From Anaerococcus porci (GTDB lineage: Bacteria > Bacillota > Clostridia > Tissierellales > Peptoniphilaceae), in contig NZ_VULQ01000015.1 of the NCBI RefSeq assembly GCF_009696575.1, forward strand, positions 1 through 41,486: a DNA stretch of 41,486 bases, read 5' to 3'. The translations under genes and the position numbers were made by a program. Positions within the stretch are counted from its first letter, which is position 1, and every line of letters begins with the position of its first letter. Shown here piece by piece: positions 33,806-41,486 of this stretch. The notes under the pieces are model-generated. The model ran no database searches and was not told where the DNA came from. It worked only from the letters and a program-made list of their open reading frames with translations.

Positions 33806-34242
33806 TACTTTAATTCCTTTAACATTATATAAGCATCTTCATTTATCTTAGAATAATAATTTTTCCTAAGTCTTATCTTCTCAAAGCCAAATTTTTCATA
33901 AAGATTTAAGGCAGGGACATTTTCAGTAGAAACCTCAAGCCAAATCTTTTTTACTCCGGTTCTTATAGAATCATTTATAAGTCTTTCAAGCATAAAAGAA
34001 CCTATATTTTGACCTCTAAAAGCCTCATCTACAGCTATAGTATATATTTCAGCCTCGTCCAAAATTACAGATACTATGTAAAAACCAACAGCTTCTCCAC
34101 CCTTATCGTAGACAAAGTGTCTTTTGTGTTTATTCATTTGTAAATCTTTTATAAGGTCTTTTTTACTCCAAGGCTCGTAGAATGAGTCATTTTCTATCCT
34201 ATAAACATTATCACAATCAGCCAAAGTCATATTTCTAATCAT
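33805..34242 (-). CDS. rimI: RimI-like GNAT N-acetyltransferase
   Basis: 145 aa. The acetyl-CoA loop is 'IAVDEAFRGQNIGSFMLERL' and the C-terminal 'VPALNLYEKFGFEKIRLRKNYY' is the RimI signature. In E. coli RimI acetylates the N-terminal Ala of ribosomal protein S18, while Firmicute targets are less clear. The gene is regularly found between tsaB and tsaD, as here, overlapping tsaB by 8 bases. Confidence 0.93.
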   Translation of the reverse strand: MIRNMTLADCDNVYRIENDSFYEPWSKKDLIKDLQMNKHKRHFVYDKGGEAVGFYIVSVILDEAEIYTIAVDEAFRGQNIGSFMLERLINDSIRTGVKKIWLEVSTENVPALNLYEKFGFEKIRLRKNYYSKINEDAYIMLKELK

Positions 34243-34903
34243 TCAACTTCTTCTTTCTATCTATTTCAGCTTGGGACTTTCTCATATAATTAGGAACAAG
34301 TTTAAATAATTCAAATTCCTCATCTTTCATATCTATGGCAAGCTTACATAAGTTCCTACCTATACACGAGGTATAAGAAAAATCTAAGATATTAGCTCTT
34401 TTAAACTTATCCTTATACTTAATAGATATTTCTGAAACTAGATCAAAAGAAAGTCCTGAATCATTACAAAAATTTGAAAAATCATCTATATTATATAGAT
34501 CTTCCTTAACAATTTCTTCTAAATTTTCACCGTAAAGTGCTCCATAAACCCTATTTCCCCTAGCATCTAACATGCTTGCCTTGTACTTACTTGAAGAATT
34601 TAAAGCTAGTGCCTTAAGAGTTGAAATAGGAATCAACTTTTTATTCCTTACTTGGGCAAATGTCTTTGCTATAGTCATCCCAATCCTAAGACCTGTAAAA
34701 GATCCAGGTCCCTTTGCAACAGCAAATATATCTATATCTGAAAGCCTAAGTCCTAAAAATGAAAGTAAACTTTCAATCATAGGAACAAGGGATTCGGAAT
34801 GAGTTTTTTCTTGATTTACATTAAAATCTCCTATAATTTTACCATCTTCACTAATACTTACAGTAGAAATCATAGTAGATGTATCAATGGCTAAAACTCG
34901 CAT
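34235..34903 (-). CDS. tsaB: tRNA threonylcarbamoyladenosine biosynthesis protein TsaB
   Basis: 222 aa, the short TsaD paralogue: 'LAIDTSTMISTVSI', 'EKTHSESLVPMIESLL', 'FAVAKGPGSFTGLRIGMTIAKTFA'. It lacks the metal-binding histidines and acts as a scaffold with TsaD and TsaE in the t6A complex. 13 bases after tsaE. Confidence 0.95.
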   Translation of the reverse strand: MRVLAIDTSTMISTVSISEDGKIIGDFNVNQEKTHSESLVPMIESLLSFLGLRLSDIDIFAVAKGPGSFTGLRIGMTIAKTFAQVRNKKLIPISTLKALALNSSSKYKASMLDARGNRVYGALYGENLEEIVKEDLYNIDDFSNFCNDSGLSFDLVSEISIKYKDKFKRANILDFSYTSCIGRNLCKLAIDMKDEEFELFKLVPNYMRKSQAEIDRKKKLND

Positions 34904-34916
34904 TTTATCTCCTATA

Positions 34917-35321
34917 CTAAATTATACTAATATCTCTTGTGTTCTCGTTGATTTTTTCAATTCTAACTTCAATCATATCATCTGGTAGATAAGACTTAGC
35001 CCTATCGGCCCATTCAATAAATGTAATGGCATCTTCCGGATAAAAATAAGTCTCAAAATCTATATCCAAAATATCATCCTCATTTTCAAACCTATAAAGA
35101 TCTAGATGGTATATATCAAAATCCTTGACATTGTAAATATTTACAATAGCAAAAGTAGGTGATGAAGTATCAGAAACTTCTAAATATTCACCTACAAAAG
35201 ATACAAAAGTAGTCTTACCTGCTCCCATATCTCCAACTAAATTTATAACCTGACCTGGCCTAAGCTTTTTAGCAAAATCAAAGGCAAAATCTCTCATTTC
35301 ATTTAAAGAATTAATTCTCAT
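34917..35321 (-). CDS. tsaE: tRNA threonylcarbamoyladenosine biosynthesis ATPase TsaE
   Basis: 134 aa. The Walker A motif is 'GDMGAGKTTFV' and 'SSPTFAIVNIYNV' plus 'IYHLDLYRFENEDD' and 'ITFIEWADRA' are the family motifs. The ATPase resets the TsaBD complex. First gene of a minus-strand operon that runs to the ROK kinase, with AAGGAG before the ATG. Confidence 0.96.
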   Translation of the reverse strand: MRINSLNEMRDFAFDFAKKLRPGQVINLVGDMGAGKTTFVSFVGEYLEVSDTSSPTFAIVNIYNVKDFDIYHLDLYRFENEDDILDIDFETYFYPEDAITFIEWADRAKSYLPDDMIEVRIEKINENTRDISII

Positions 35322-35339
35322 ACTTACTCCTTAACTTTC

Positions 35340-35345
35340 ATTATA
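35340..35345 (-). promoter_or_regulatory. Candidate -10 element of the tsaE operon
   Basis: A perfect TATAAT on the minus strand 19 bases before the tsaE start. The matching -35 is poor (CTTTAA at 16 bases). Confidence 0.45.
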
Positions 35346-35466
35346 CTACAAGAAGTTCAAATTAAAGCTTAATAGTAATATATTATTATACAAGTAGATT
35401 AAAAAATCAAGAAAAATTTACAGTCAAGTCCATAATATTGTGTAAAAATTACTAGTCCAATATTTA

Positions 35467-35715
35467 CTATTTCATTCTAATATACAATTTAGAAGAAGTT
35501 ATCCAATCCTCATTGATATCAATGAGGATTGCTCCTATTAGTCTAATAGCCGATTCTTGATTTGGAAATATTCTAATCACTTTTTCACGCCTTCTAACTT
35601 CTTCGTTTAGTCTTTCTAAGCAATTGGTTGATTTAAGTCTACTATGAATTACTCCATTAATAAATAGGAAAAAGCATCTTCAAAGCCTTCATCTAAGGTG
35701 TCTAAAGAATAATGA
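35467..35715 (-). pseudogene. IS256-family (mutator type) transposase remnant, C-terminal end
   Basis: The minus strand reads 'RLKSTNCLERLNEEVRRREK', 'VIRIFPNQESAIRLIGAILI' and 'DINEDWITSSKLYIRMK' then stop at 35467, the C-terminus of an IS256-type transposase. Just upstream, another frame reads 'SLDTLDEGFEDAFSYLL', so a frameshift has occurred near 35657. The rest of the gene, including the DDE core, is missing and the sequence joins a surface-protein fragment directly. The flank near 35421-35445 (CAGTCAAGTCCATAATATTG) is probably the terminal repeat of the element. Confidence 0.8.
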
Positions 35716-36553
35716 GAACCTTGTTGTAAGTGTAAATGGAGTAGACCAATCTTTTAATCCACATAGTGTTGTAGATTATGAAGCTAAAAGAGGGACAACA
35801 GTTACTTTTAAAATAAAACCTACATCCGAAAGAGGCTCAAAGTATTTCGTTGAGGGAGTATTTGATGTTCCAGTAGTAGGTTATAACAATTTAGATAATG
35901 TAACAGTTGTTATGTATAAAATAAATGAAGAAGGTGAAGCTGTAGCTAATCCTGAAAAACCTAAAGAAGATAAAAAAGACGATAAAACTGAAGCAAATCC
36001 TGAAAATCCTAGCGATGATAAAAAGGGTGATAATACTGAAGTAAATCCATAAAACCCTAGTGATGGTAAAAAGGATGATGGTACTAAAGTAAATCCTAAA
36101 AATCCTCAAGATGGTAAAAAGGAAGAAGAAAATAAACCTTTAACTGCAGCTGATCTTACAGATATGGGCTTTGCTACTAAAAAGGAAGCTGAAAATGCTG
36201 CTAAGAAAGTTTTAGAAAATGATGAAATTAATAAGTCTTATTCTATATCTAAAGAAAAAGATGGTAAATATTATGTAGCCCTTTCTCCAGTTGAAGCTGT
36301 AGAAGAAGATAAGGAAAATAAGGAAAAATATCACAGTAAAGATACTAAAATCGTTCAAAAAACCGAAGATGATCATAATAAAGATGATAAAAAAGTTAGA
36401 AGAGTAGAAAACGAAAATGAAGTTAAAAAAGTAAACAATCCTACTAATAGATCTAACAATGTAAGAACAGGTGTTGGCTCTATAGCTGGTATTGGTGGTA
36501 TGTTAGGCCTAAGCTTAGCTGAATTTTTAGCTACAAAAAAGAAAAATAAATAA
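35703..36553 (+). pseudogene. Broken cell-surface protein, C-terminal part with an in-frame stop
   Basis: One frame runs from 'NENLVVSVNGVDQSFNPHS' through a beta-rich domain and then about three degenerate 16-residue repeats of the type 'NPENPSDDKKGDNTEV'. The repeats are interrupted by TAA at 36050-36052, where the repeat pattern expects GAA (NPE). After the stop come 'MGFATKKEAENAAKKVLEN', 'DEINKSYSISKEKDGKYYVA' (a module common in surface proteins of Gram-positive anaerobic cocci) and a C-terminal hydrophobic anchor 'GIGGMLGLSLAEFLATKKKNK'. The sorting motif is not LPxTG; 'NNVRTGVG' stands in its place. The N-terminus is lost at the IS256 remnant. An internal 129-codon frame (36164-36553) is open but unlikely to be a real gene. 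Confidence 0.75.
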
Positions 36554-36596
36554 TTGCCTTATATAATCTTTCACATTCGAGAATAAAAAAAGAAAA

Positions 36597-36640
36597 TGAT
36601 GCTACAAATTCCCTATTTCTTTGTAGTATCATTTTTTTAT
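36597..36640. terminator. Hairpin terminator after the surface-protein remnant
   Basis: AAAATGATGCTACAAA pairs with TTTGTAGTATCATTTT (one mismatch), loop of about 11 bases, followed by more T. It could work in both directions. The remaining sequence to 36787 is AT-rich with no gene visible. Confidence 0.7.
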
Positions 36641-36787
36641 TATTTCATATAGGTAAGTATTTACTGTGAAAAAGTTTATTGTTTTTGTTATACTAATAGT
36701 GTCAATTATCGAATATACTTTAGAATTAAACTTAATTCTTACTGCTCGTAAATTTACCATAATCAAAAAAAGAAGATCTCCCATTTG

Positions 36788-37350
36788 TGAACTGACCCCC
36801 AAAAGTTGGATCTAAAAACCAACTTAAGTAGGTCAGTTTTTTAATGGCAAAATACAGTACAGAATTTAAAGTGATGGTCGTAAAAGAGTATCTAAAAAAC
36901 ACAATAGGATACAATCAATTAGCTAAAAAATATAAAATACCACAAGAATCTATTGTTAGAAGATGGGTAAACTCTTATCAAACACAAGGCTATAAAGGGC
37001 TAAAAGTATCAAGAAAAAATAACAAATATACTTTAGAATTTAAACTAAAAGTAGTAAACTTGTATATAATAGGAGGAATGTCCTATCAAAGCCTAGCAAA
37101 TGAACTTAAATTCAATAATCCAACTTTAATTTGGAATTTTAAAACAAGAAATATATTATGGAAGAAAATTCTATTCATATGAAGAATTAAAAGAATAATA
37201 GAAAAATTAGGATATTTAAGTCCAGTAGAGTTTAGAAAGAAGAATTCAGCATGAAAATTTTCCTACCCCTAGGGGTAGGAAAGGCAAATAAATACCAGAG
37301 TAAGTAAAAACTCAATCTGGTATTTGGTACAACTTTTTGGGGTTGTCTTA
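36788..37350 (+). mobile_element. Deletion derivative of an IS3-family element
   Basis: The left end TGAACTGACCCCCAAAAGTT and the right end read on the other strand, TAAGACAACCCCAAAAAGTT, match as terminal inverted repeats of about 25 bases (16 of 25 by hand). Only about 560 bases lie between them, against 1.2-1.5 kb for a full IS3 element. Inside are the start of OrfA and the tail of OrfB. Two further hairpins lie near the right end: CCTACCCC/GGGGTAGG (37262-37279) and ATACCAGA/TCTGGTAT. Confidence 0.75.
36844..37253 (+). pseudogene. IS3-family transposase OrfA start fused to OrfB tail
   Basis: The first frame (112 codons) encodes two helix-turn-helix blocks of an IS3/IS150 OrfA: 'YSTEFKVMVVKEYLKNTIGY' and 'EFKLKVVNLYIIGGMSYQSL'. 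It ends 'NNPTLIWNF' where OrfA should continue. Just after, in another frame, is 'IYYGRKFYSYEELKRIIEKL' and 'GYLSPVEFRKKNSA', the C-terminus of OrfB, itself lacking about 15 residues between 'KRI' and 'EKLGYLSP'. The catalytic DDE core is gone, so the element cannot move on its own. Confidence 0.8.
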
Positions 37351-37632
37351 GAGAGTCTATGGCTTATTTATATTGAAATAAGCTATGGTCACACCCCTTA
37401 CTTCGACTGTAAGGAGAAGTCTCCGTGATTTTTATAATACCTATATGTTTAGCTTTTATATTTAGTGAATAGCTGTATTAACCTAATCTACTTTCCTAGA
37501 CAAAACCTCAGTCTAACTATACAAAGACTGCTACTACATAACACCTTCATCAATTCAATTCCTCAATTGTGATAGGGGTTTTATCTCACTGCGTTCGAAG
37601 TAAGTAGTCTGATTCCGCTTATTCATGAACGT
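37351..37632. other. Gene-free stretch with inverted-repeat arms
   Basis: No coding frame is convincing. CTTACTTCGA (37397-37406) is repeated inverted as TCGAAGTAAG (37595-37604), 188 bases apart, and GGAGA-AG-TCTCC forms a small hairpin close to the left arm. This could be the remains of another mobile element. I could not name a family. Confidence 0.4.
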
Positions 37633-37677
37633 AAAAAAGCTGTTGCAGGATAATTAGTCCTTGCAACAAGCTTTTTT
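37633..37677 (-). terminator. Terminator of the aminopeptidase gene, related to the palindromic repeat
   Basis: On the minus strand AAAAAAGCTTGTTGCA pairs with TGCAACAGCTTTTTT (one bulge), with an inner GGA/TCC pair, 7 bases past the pepA stop. 37640-37665 matches the terminal arm of repeat copy 1 (7285-7310) at 21 of 26 positions by hand. Confidence 0.8.
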
Positions 37678-37683
37678 CTATGA

Positions 37684-39057
37684 TTATTTATTTTTTGCTA
37701 GATTATAAAGAGTTTTTACAAGAACTCCTGTTGCTCCTTTTTGATTTAGACCTTGTGGAGCTGAAAGATAAGCTGTTCCTGCTATATCTAAGTGAACCCA
37801 AGGAGTGTTTTCCACAAAGTTTTCTATAAATTGTCCAGCAGTAATTGAACCTGCCATCCTTCCGCCTGTGTTTTTGATGTCGGCATTTTCTGATTCATTG
37901 TATTTTCTAATAAATGGATCATTTGGAAGTTGCCAAACTTTTTCATCACTAACTTTACTTGCTTCTATAACCTTAGCAAAGGCTTCATCATTGTTTGTTA
38001 TAGCTCCTGTATAGGTTTCTGCAAGAGCTACTAAAACTGCTCCTGTAAGGGTTGCAAGGTCAATCATTAGCTCTGGATTATATTCTGTAGCACCATAGTT
38101 TACCGCATCAGCAAGAGTTATTCTTCCTTCAGCATCTGTATTGTCAACCTCTATGGTCATCCCATTTCTTGCCTTTATTATATCACCAGGCTTATAGGAT
38201 CTTCCAGAAATCGAATTTTCACAAGCTGCAACTATGCCAACTATATTCTTCTTAAGTTTATTTTTCGATATGGCCTTCATTGCTCCAATAACTGTACCAG
38301 ATCCACCCATATCAGAATTCATTGTTTTCATTCCATCACTTGTTTTTATAGAATATCCACCTGAATCATAAGTTAGACCCTTTCCTACATATACATAAGG
38401 TCTTTCATCATCTTTTCCATGTAGGTATTCCATTACTATAAATCTTGGTTCATTATCTGAGCCTTTAGCAACATTGTAGTAGGCAGTAAGACCCATATTA
38501 AGAATCTCATCTTTTTGATATATTTTTACATCAACACCAAGATCTTCTAGCTCTTTTTTAGCGTAATTTGCTAAAGTTTCTGGGTAAATATCATTAGATC
38601 TTAAATTTACTAAATCCTTAGCAAGTTTTTGTCCTAAAAGTACATTTAAAAGTTCATCTAAGTCTTCCTTATATTCTTCTAAGTTTTTAGGAAGATTTAT
38701 ATTCTCAAGCTTTACTAGACTTTTTTCTTTTTTGTAATGGTCAAATTCATAAATACCAGATTCTATCGCCTCAACTATACTTAAAAGATATTCCTTATCT
38801 TTAAAGTTAAATTGATTTTCAATAAAGCTTATCTCTTCTATATCTTTTGATTTTATATATCTTATTAACTTATACACTGCTTCTTTTAGAACTTCTTTAC
38901 TAAATTCATTCTTTTTTCCTAGCCCTAAAAGAATTTTATCTTCTCCAATATTTGGAAAGATTTCTCCCATATTTCCCTTAAAAAATGGATTTCCTTTTTC
39001 ATTTTCGAAAACAAATTCTATTAGATTTCTATTACTATCATTGTATTTATAATTCAT
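37684..39057 (-). CDS. pepA: Leucyl aminopeptidase, M17 family
   Basis: 457 aa. The N-terminal macro-like domain is poorly conserved. The catalytic domain has 'VGKGLTYDSGGYSIK' (metal-binding Lys and Asp), 'MNSDMGGSGTVIGAM' and the family signature NTDAEGR (306-312) followed by 'ITLADAVNYG'. A hexameric di-zinc or Mn exopeptidase that removes N-terminal residues in the cytoplasm. The ribosome site GGGAGG precedes the ATG. Single gene, divergent from hppA. Confidence 0.95.
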   Translation of the reverse strand: MNYKYNDSNRNLIEFVFENEKGNPFFKGNMGEIFPNIGEDKILLGLGKKNEFSKEVLKEAVYKLIRYIKSKDIEEISFIENQFNFKDKEYLLSIVEAIESGIYEFDHYKKEKSLVKLENINLPKNLEEYKEDLDELLNVLLGQKLAKDLVNLRSNDIYPETLANYAKKELEDLGVDVKIYQKDEILNMGLTAYYNVAKGSDNEPRFIVMEYLHGKDDERPYVYVGKGLTYDSGGYSIKTSDGMKTMNSDMGGSGTVIGAMKAISKNKLKKNIVGIVAACENSISGRSYKPGDIIKARNGMTIEVDNTDAEGRITLADAVNYGATEYNPELMIDLATLTGAVLVALAETYTGAITNNDEAFAKVIEASKVSDEKVWQLPNDPFIRKYNESENADIKNTGGRMAGSITAGQFIENFVENTPWVHLDIAGTAYLSAPQGLNQKGATGVLVKTLYNLAKNK

Positions 39058-39163
39058 AATATCCTCCCTTTTTTATCATACGCCAATTTTAGAAATTTTT
39101 AAGTTATTATTACCTTGCTTATTTGCTTTTTTAATTTTATTATGTGAATTTTTTTAAAATAAA

Positions 39164-39192
39164 TTGTTTTCACTATTAATATGTTATATAAT
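39164..39192 (+). promoter_or_regulatory. Promoter of hppA
   Basis: TTGTTT, 17-base spacer, TATAAT, then 36 bases to the ATG, with AGGAGG as ribosome site. The best sigma-70-type promoter in the window. Confidence 0.75.
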
Positions 39193-39228
39193 AGATAAGT
39201 AAAACTTATTAAATAATAGGAGGAGTTT

Positions 39229-41190
39229 ATGTTTTCAGAATTTTTACCTGTTATAGCAGCAATCATTGCAGTTTTATTTATGTTATTTCAAATTAAATCA
39301 AATATTCTTCCAGTAAGCGAAGGCAATGAAAGAATGAAGGCTATATCAGGAAATATCAAAGAAGGAGCCATGGCTTTTATATCTCGTGAATATAAATATG
39401 TAATCTTATTTGTAGTCATAGTTGCAATTCTTATAGCTGTTTTTATTGATATAAACACTATGATTTGCTATATCTTTGGTTCTTTATTATCAATGCTAGC
39501 AGGATACGTAGGTATGAGAATATCAACCGCATCAAACGCTAGATGTACAAACGAAGCAATGAGTAAGGGACTTCCTGACGCTTTGAAAGTTGCTTTTGCT
39601 GGAGGTTCTGTAATGGGATTTGCAGTAACAGGATTTGGACTTTTTGGAGTAGGTTTGGTTTATCTAATCTTTAGAGATCCTGCAACACTTATGGGATACT
39701 CATTTGGTGCAAGTTCTGTAGCACTCTTTGCAAGAGTAGGCGGAGGAATTTATACTAAAGCTGCAGATGTTGGAGCTGATCTTGTAGGAAAAGTAGAAGA
39801 GGGAATCCCAGAAGATGACCCAAGAAATCCAGCTGTAATCGCTGATAACGTAGGAGATAATGTAGGAGATGTAGCTGGAATGGGGGCTGACCTTTTTGAA
39901 TCATATGCTGGAGCAATTCTTTCAGCTATGGTATTAGGTTTTGCCTTATTTGGAGATAATGGTATCAAATTTCCACTTGTACTATCATCTATAGGCATAT
40001 TTTCATCAATTTTGGCAGCTTTCATTTTCTTAAGAAAAAGACAAAATTCACCACAATCTGCCCTTATGTTTACAATCTATATATCAGGGGCAATTGTACT
40101 AATAGCATCATTTATACTTTCAAGTATGTATTTTGGTAATATGAAAGCAGCTATATGTGTAGTTGTCGGAATACTTGTAGGAATATTAATAGGATTTTTA
40201 TCAGAGGTCTTTACATCTGAAAAATTCAACCAAGTCAAAAGAATAGCAGAAGAAAGCCAAACAGGAGCTGCCACAAACATCATAGCAGGTCTTTCAAGTG
40301 GTATGCTTTCAACAGTAGGACCAATTATCCTTATATCCATAGGAATACTTGTTTCATATCACACAATGCAAATGTATGGTATAGCACTTGCAGCAGTAGG
40401 TATGCTTTCAATTACAGCAACAACAGTAACAGTAGATGCTTATGGTCCAATCTCAGATAACGCTGGTGGTATTGCTGAAATGAGTGGACTTGATGAATCA
40501 GTAAGAGAAATTACAGATGAACTTGACTCAGTAGGAAATACAACAGCAGCTATTGGTAAAGGATTTGCAATAGGATCTGCAGCTTTAACTGCACTTTCAC
40601 TATTCGTAACATATACAGAAACAGTAAATCTTGACACACTTTCCCTACTTGACTCAAAAGTAGTAGCAGGAATGTTTATCGGTGGTATGCTTCCTTTCTT
40701 ATTTTCAGCTTTAACAATGAATTCAGTTGGAAAAGCTGCAACAGAAATGATAAATGAAGTAAGAAGACAATTTAGAGAAAAACCAGGTATCCTTGAAGGA
40801 ATTGAGCACCCAGACTATGCTTCATGTGTTGATATTTCTACAAAAGCATCACTAAAAGAAATGATTATCCCTGGAGCTCTTGCAATAATAGTTCCACTAT
40901 TTGTAGGAAAAGTATTCGGACCAGAAACATTAGGAGGTCTTCTAGCAGGATCCCTTGTAACTGGTGTACTAATGGCAATATTTATGTCAAATGCTGGTGG
41001 TGCTTGGGATAATGCTAAGAAATTCATAGAATCTGGAGAAGAAGGTGGTAAAAACTCACCAGCTCACCACGCAGCAGTAGTAGGTGATACAGTAGGTGAT
41101 CCATTCAAAGATACTTCAGGTCCATCATTAAATATCCTTATAAAACTTATTACAGTAGTATCTGTAGTCTGTGCAGGATTATTTATCTAA
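39229..41190 (+). CDS. hppA: Membrane-bound K+-stimulated pyrophosphatase (ion-pumping)
   Basis: 653 aa with about 16 transmembrane segments. Substrate-binding loops are intact: '[20 protein letters not shown]', '[20 protein letters not shown]', '[20 protein letters not shown]' and '[19 protein letters not shown]'. '[16 protein letters not shown]' has Ala where K+-independent enzymes have Lys, so it belongs to the K+-dependent class. Whether it pumps Na+ or H+ cannot be decided by eye, though Na+ pumps are common in this class among anaerobes. It couples pyrophosphate hydrolysis to ion export. Confidence 0.96.
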   Translation: MFSEFLPVIAAIIAVLFMLFQIKSNILPVSEGNERMKAISGNIKEGAMAFISREYKYVILFVVIVAILIAVFIDINTMICYIFGSLLSMLAGYVGMRISTASNARCTNEAMSKGLPDALKVAFAGGSVMGFAVTGFGLFGVGLVYLIFRDPATLMGYSFGASSVALFARVGGGIYTKAADVGADLVGKVEEGIPEDDPRNPAVIADNVGDNVGDVAGMGADLFESYAGAILSAMVLGFALFGDNGIKFPLVLSSIGIFSSILAAFIFLRKRQNSPQSALMFTIYISGAIVLIASFILSSMYFGNMKAAICVVVGILVGILIGFLSEVFTSEKFNQVKRIAEESQTGAATNIIAGLSSGMLSTVGPIILISIGILVSYHTMQMYGIALAAVGMLSITATTVTVDAYGPISDNAGGIAEMSGLDESVREITDELDSVGNTTAAIGKGFAIGSAALTALSLFVTYTETVNLDTLSLLDSKVVAGMFIGGMLPFLFSALTMNSVGKAATEMINEVRRQFREKPGILEGIEHPDYASCVDISTKASLKEMIIPGALAIIVPLFVGKVFGPETLGGLLAGSLVTGVLMAIFMSNAGGAWDNAKKFIESGEEGGKNSPAHHAAVVGDTVGDPFKDTSGPSLNILIKLITVVSVVCAGLFI

Positions 41191-41197
41191 TTATATT

Positions 41198-41225
41198 AAA
41201 GAAAGCCCTAGGGCTTTCTTTTTTT
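41198..41225 (+). terminator. Terminator of hppA
   Basis: Perfect palindrome AAAGAAAGCCCTAGGGCTTTCTTT followed by T's, 7 bases after the stop. The next 150 bases (to 41378) are AT-rich and are probably the non-coding 3' flank of the adjacent IS110-family element. No gene seen. Confidence 0.9.
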
Positions 41226-41378
41226 AGCCTATTATAAGAAAAAAAGACTAACCATTAAAAGTCAAGAGTAAAAATGAAAAAAATTAGAAAAAGATATTGA
41301 ATAAAAATAACATAATAAAAACTAAAAATAGGCATGAGAAACAAACCTAAAGACTTAGTCTAAAAATAAGTATTGAAA

Positions 41379-41486
41379 TTAAGCTTGAACTTGATAATCT
41401 TCGTTTTTAGTTAAAACAGCGTAAATAGTATGACAAAGTTTTCTAGCAACAGCATTTGTAGCAACTAGATGATGTTTACCTTCACT
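41379..41486 (-). CDS. IS110-family transposase, C-terminal end (runs off the window)
   Basis: 35 codons plus stop in one frame from the window edge: 'SEGKHHLVATNAVARKLCHT' followed by 'IYAVLTKNEDYQVQA'. 'GKHH.VA..AVARKLC..IY.VL' is the typical C-terminal Tnp20 (IS116/IS110/IS902) segment. The DEDD RuvC-like domain and the catalytic Ser lie outside the window. Partial. Confidence 0.8.
   Translation of the reverse strand, partial: SEGKHHLVATNAVARKLCHTIYAVLTKNEDYQVQA

Noticed and set aside
36164-36553. Independent 129-aa gene
   Set aside because: It is the in-frame continuation of the surface-protein pseudogene after the TAA at 36050, with no ribosome site of its own.

Overview
The window is AT-rich Firmicute DNA. 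The gene set points to an anaerobic Gram-positive coccus of the Peptoniphilaceae type (Anaerococcus, Peptoniphilus or Finegoldia-like). It carries an anaerobic sulfite reductase (asrABC), siroheme synthesis without later haem genes, a mannose-family PTS, a K+-stimulated membrane pyrophosphatase, and the end of a surface protein with the 'KKEAENAAKKVLENDEINKSY' type of repeat module found in these cocci. The genus is an inference. No tRNA, rRNA or CRISPR array was seen.

Layout. 64-7103 (minus): one tight operon of an EF-G-like GTPase, an orphan eukaryotic-type glycogen branching enzyme, an SGNH hydrolase, an MscS channel, a DUF951 protein and a glutathionylspermidine-synthase-like ATP-grasp protein. 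7414-10565 (minus): mannose-family PTS (IIAB, IIC, IID) plus DUF956/ManO. 10733-13594 (plus): M16C metalloprotease. 13616-14667: IS630-family insertion sequence with an apparent -1 frameshift. 14796-17289 (plus): xpaC, telA and a small stand-alone domain resembling the middle domain of fatty-acid kinase FakA. 17599-19342 (minus): CorA-type transporter, then an XRE regulator with a hypothetical protein. 19454-22854 (minus): asrA-asrB-asrC plus a ferritin-like protein. 23272-29668 (minus): hemA, precorrin-2 dehydrogenase, a HemC-CobA-HemD triple fusion, hemB and hemL. 30186-35321 (minus): tsaE-tsaB-rimI-tsaD, a small membrane protein, an S41 lipoprotein peptidase and a ROK sugar kinase. 35400-37680: a scrapyard of IS256 and IS3 remnants and a broken surface protein. 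37684-39057 (minus): M17 leucyl aminopeptidase. 39229-41190 (plus): hppA. 41379-41486: the end of an IS110-family transposase running off the window.

How the genes work together. The hem operon makes siroheme from glutamyl-tRNA (HemA, HemL, HemB, HemC, HemD, CobA, precorrin-2 dehydrogenase). AsrC, encoded next door, needs siroheme, so the two operons form a sulfite-reduction module. The tsa operon makes the t6A modification of ANN-decoding tRNAs.

The most interesting non-gene structure is a roughly 150-bp palindromic, MITE-like repeat present in two diverged copies (7283-7431 and 17315-17464), with a third partial relative in the terminator of the aminopeptidase gene. One copy supplies the last codons and stop of the DUF956 gene. 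Other points of interest are the FakA-middle-domain orphan next to xpaC-telA, the triple fusion, tandem operator-like palindromes at hemA, and a possible structured RNA ending in a terminator upstream of hemA.
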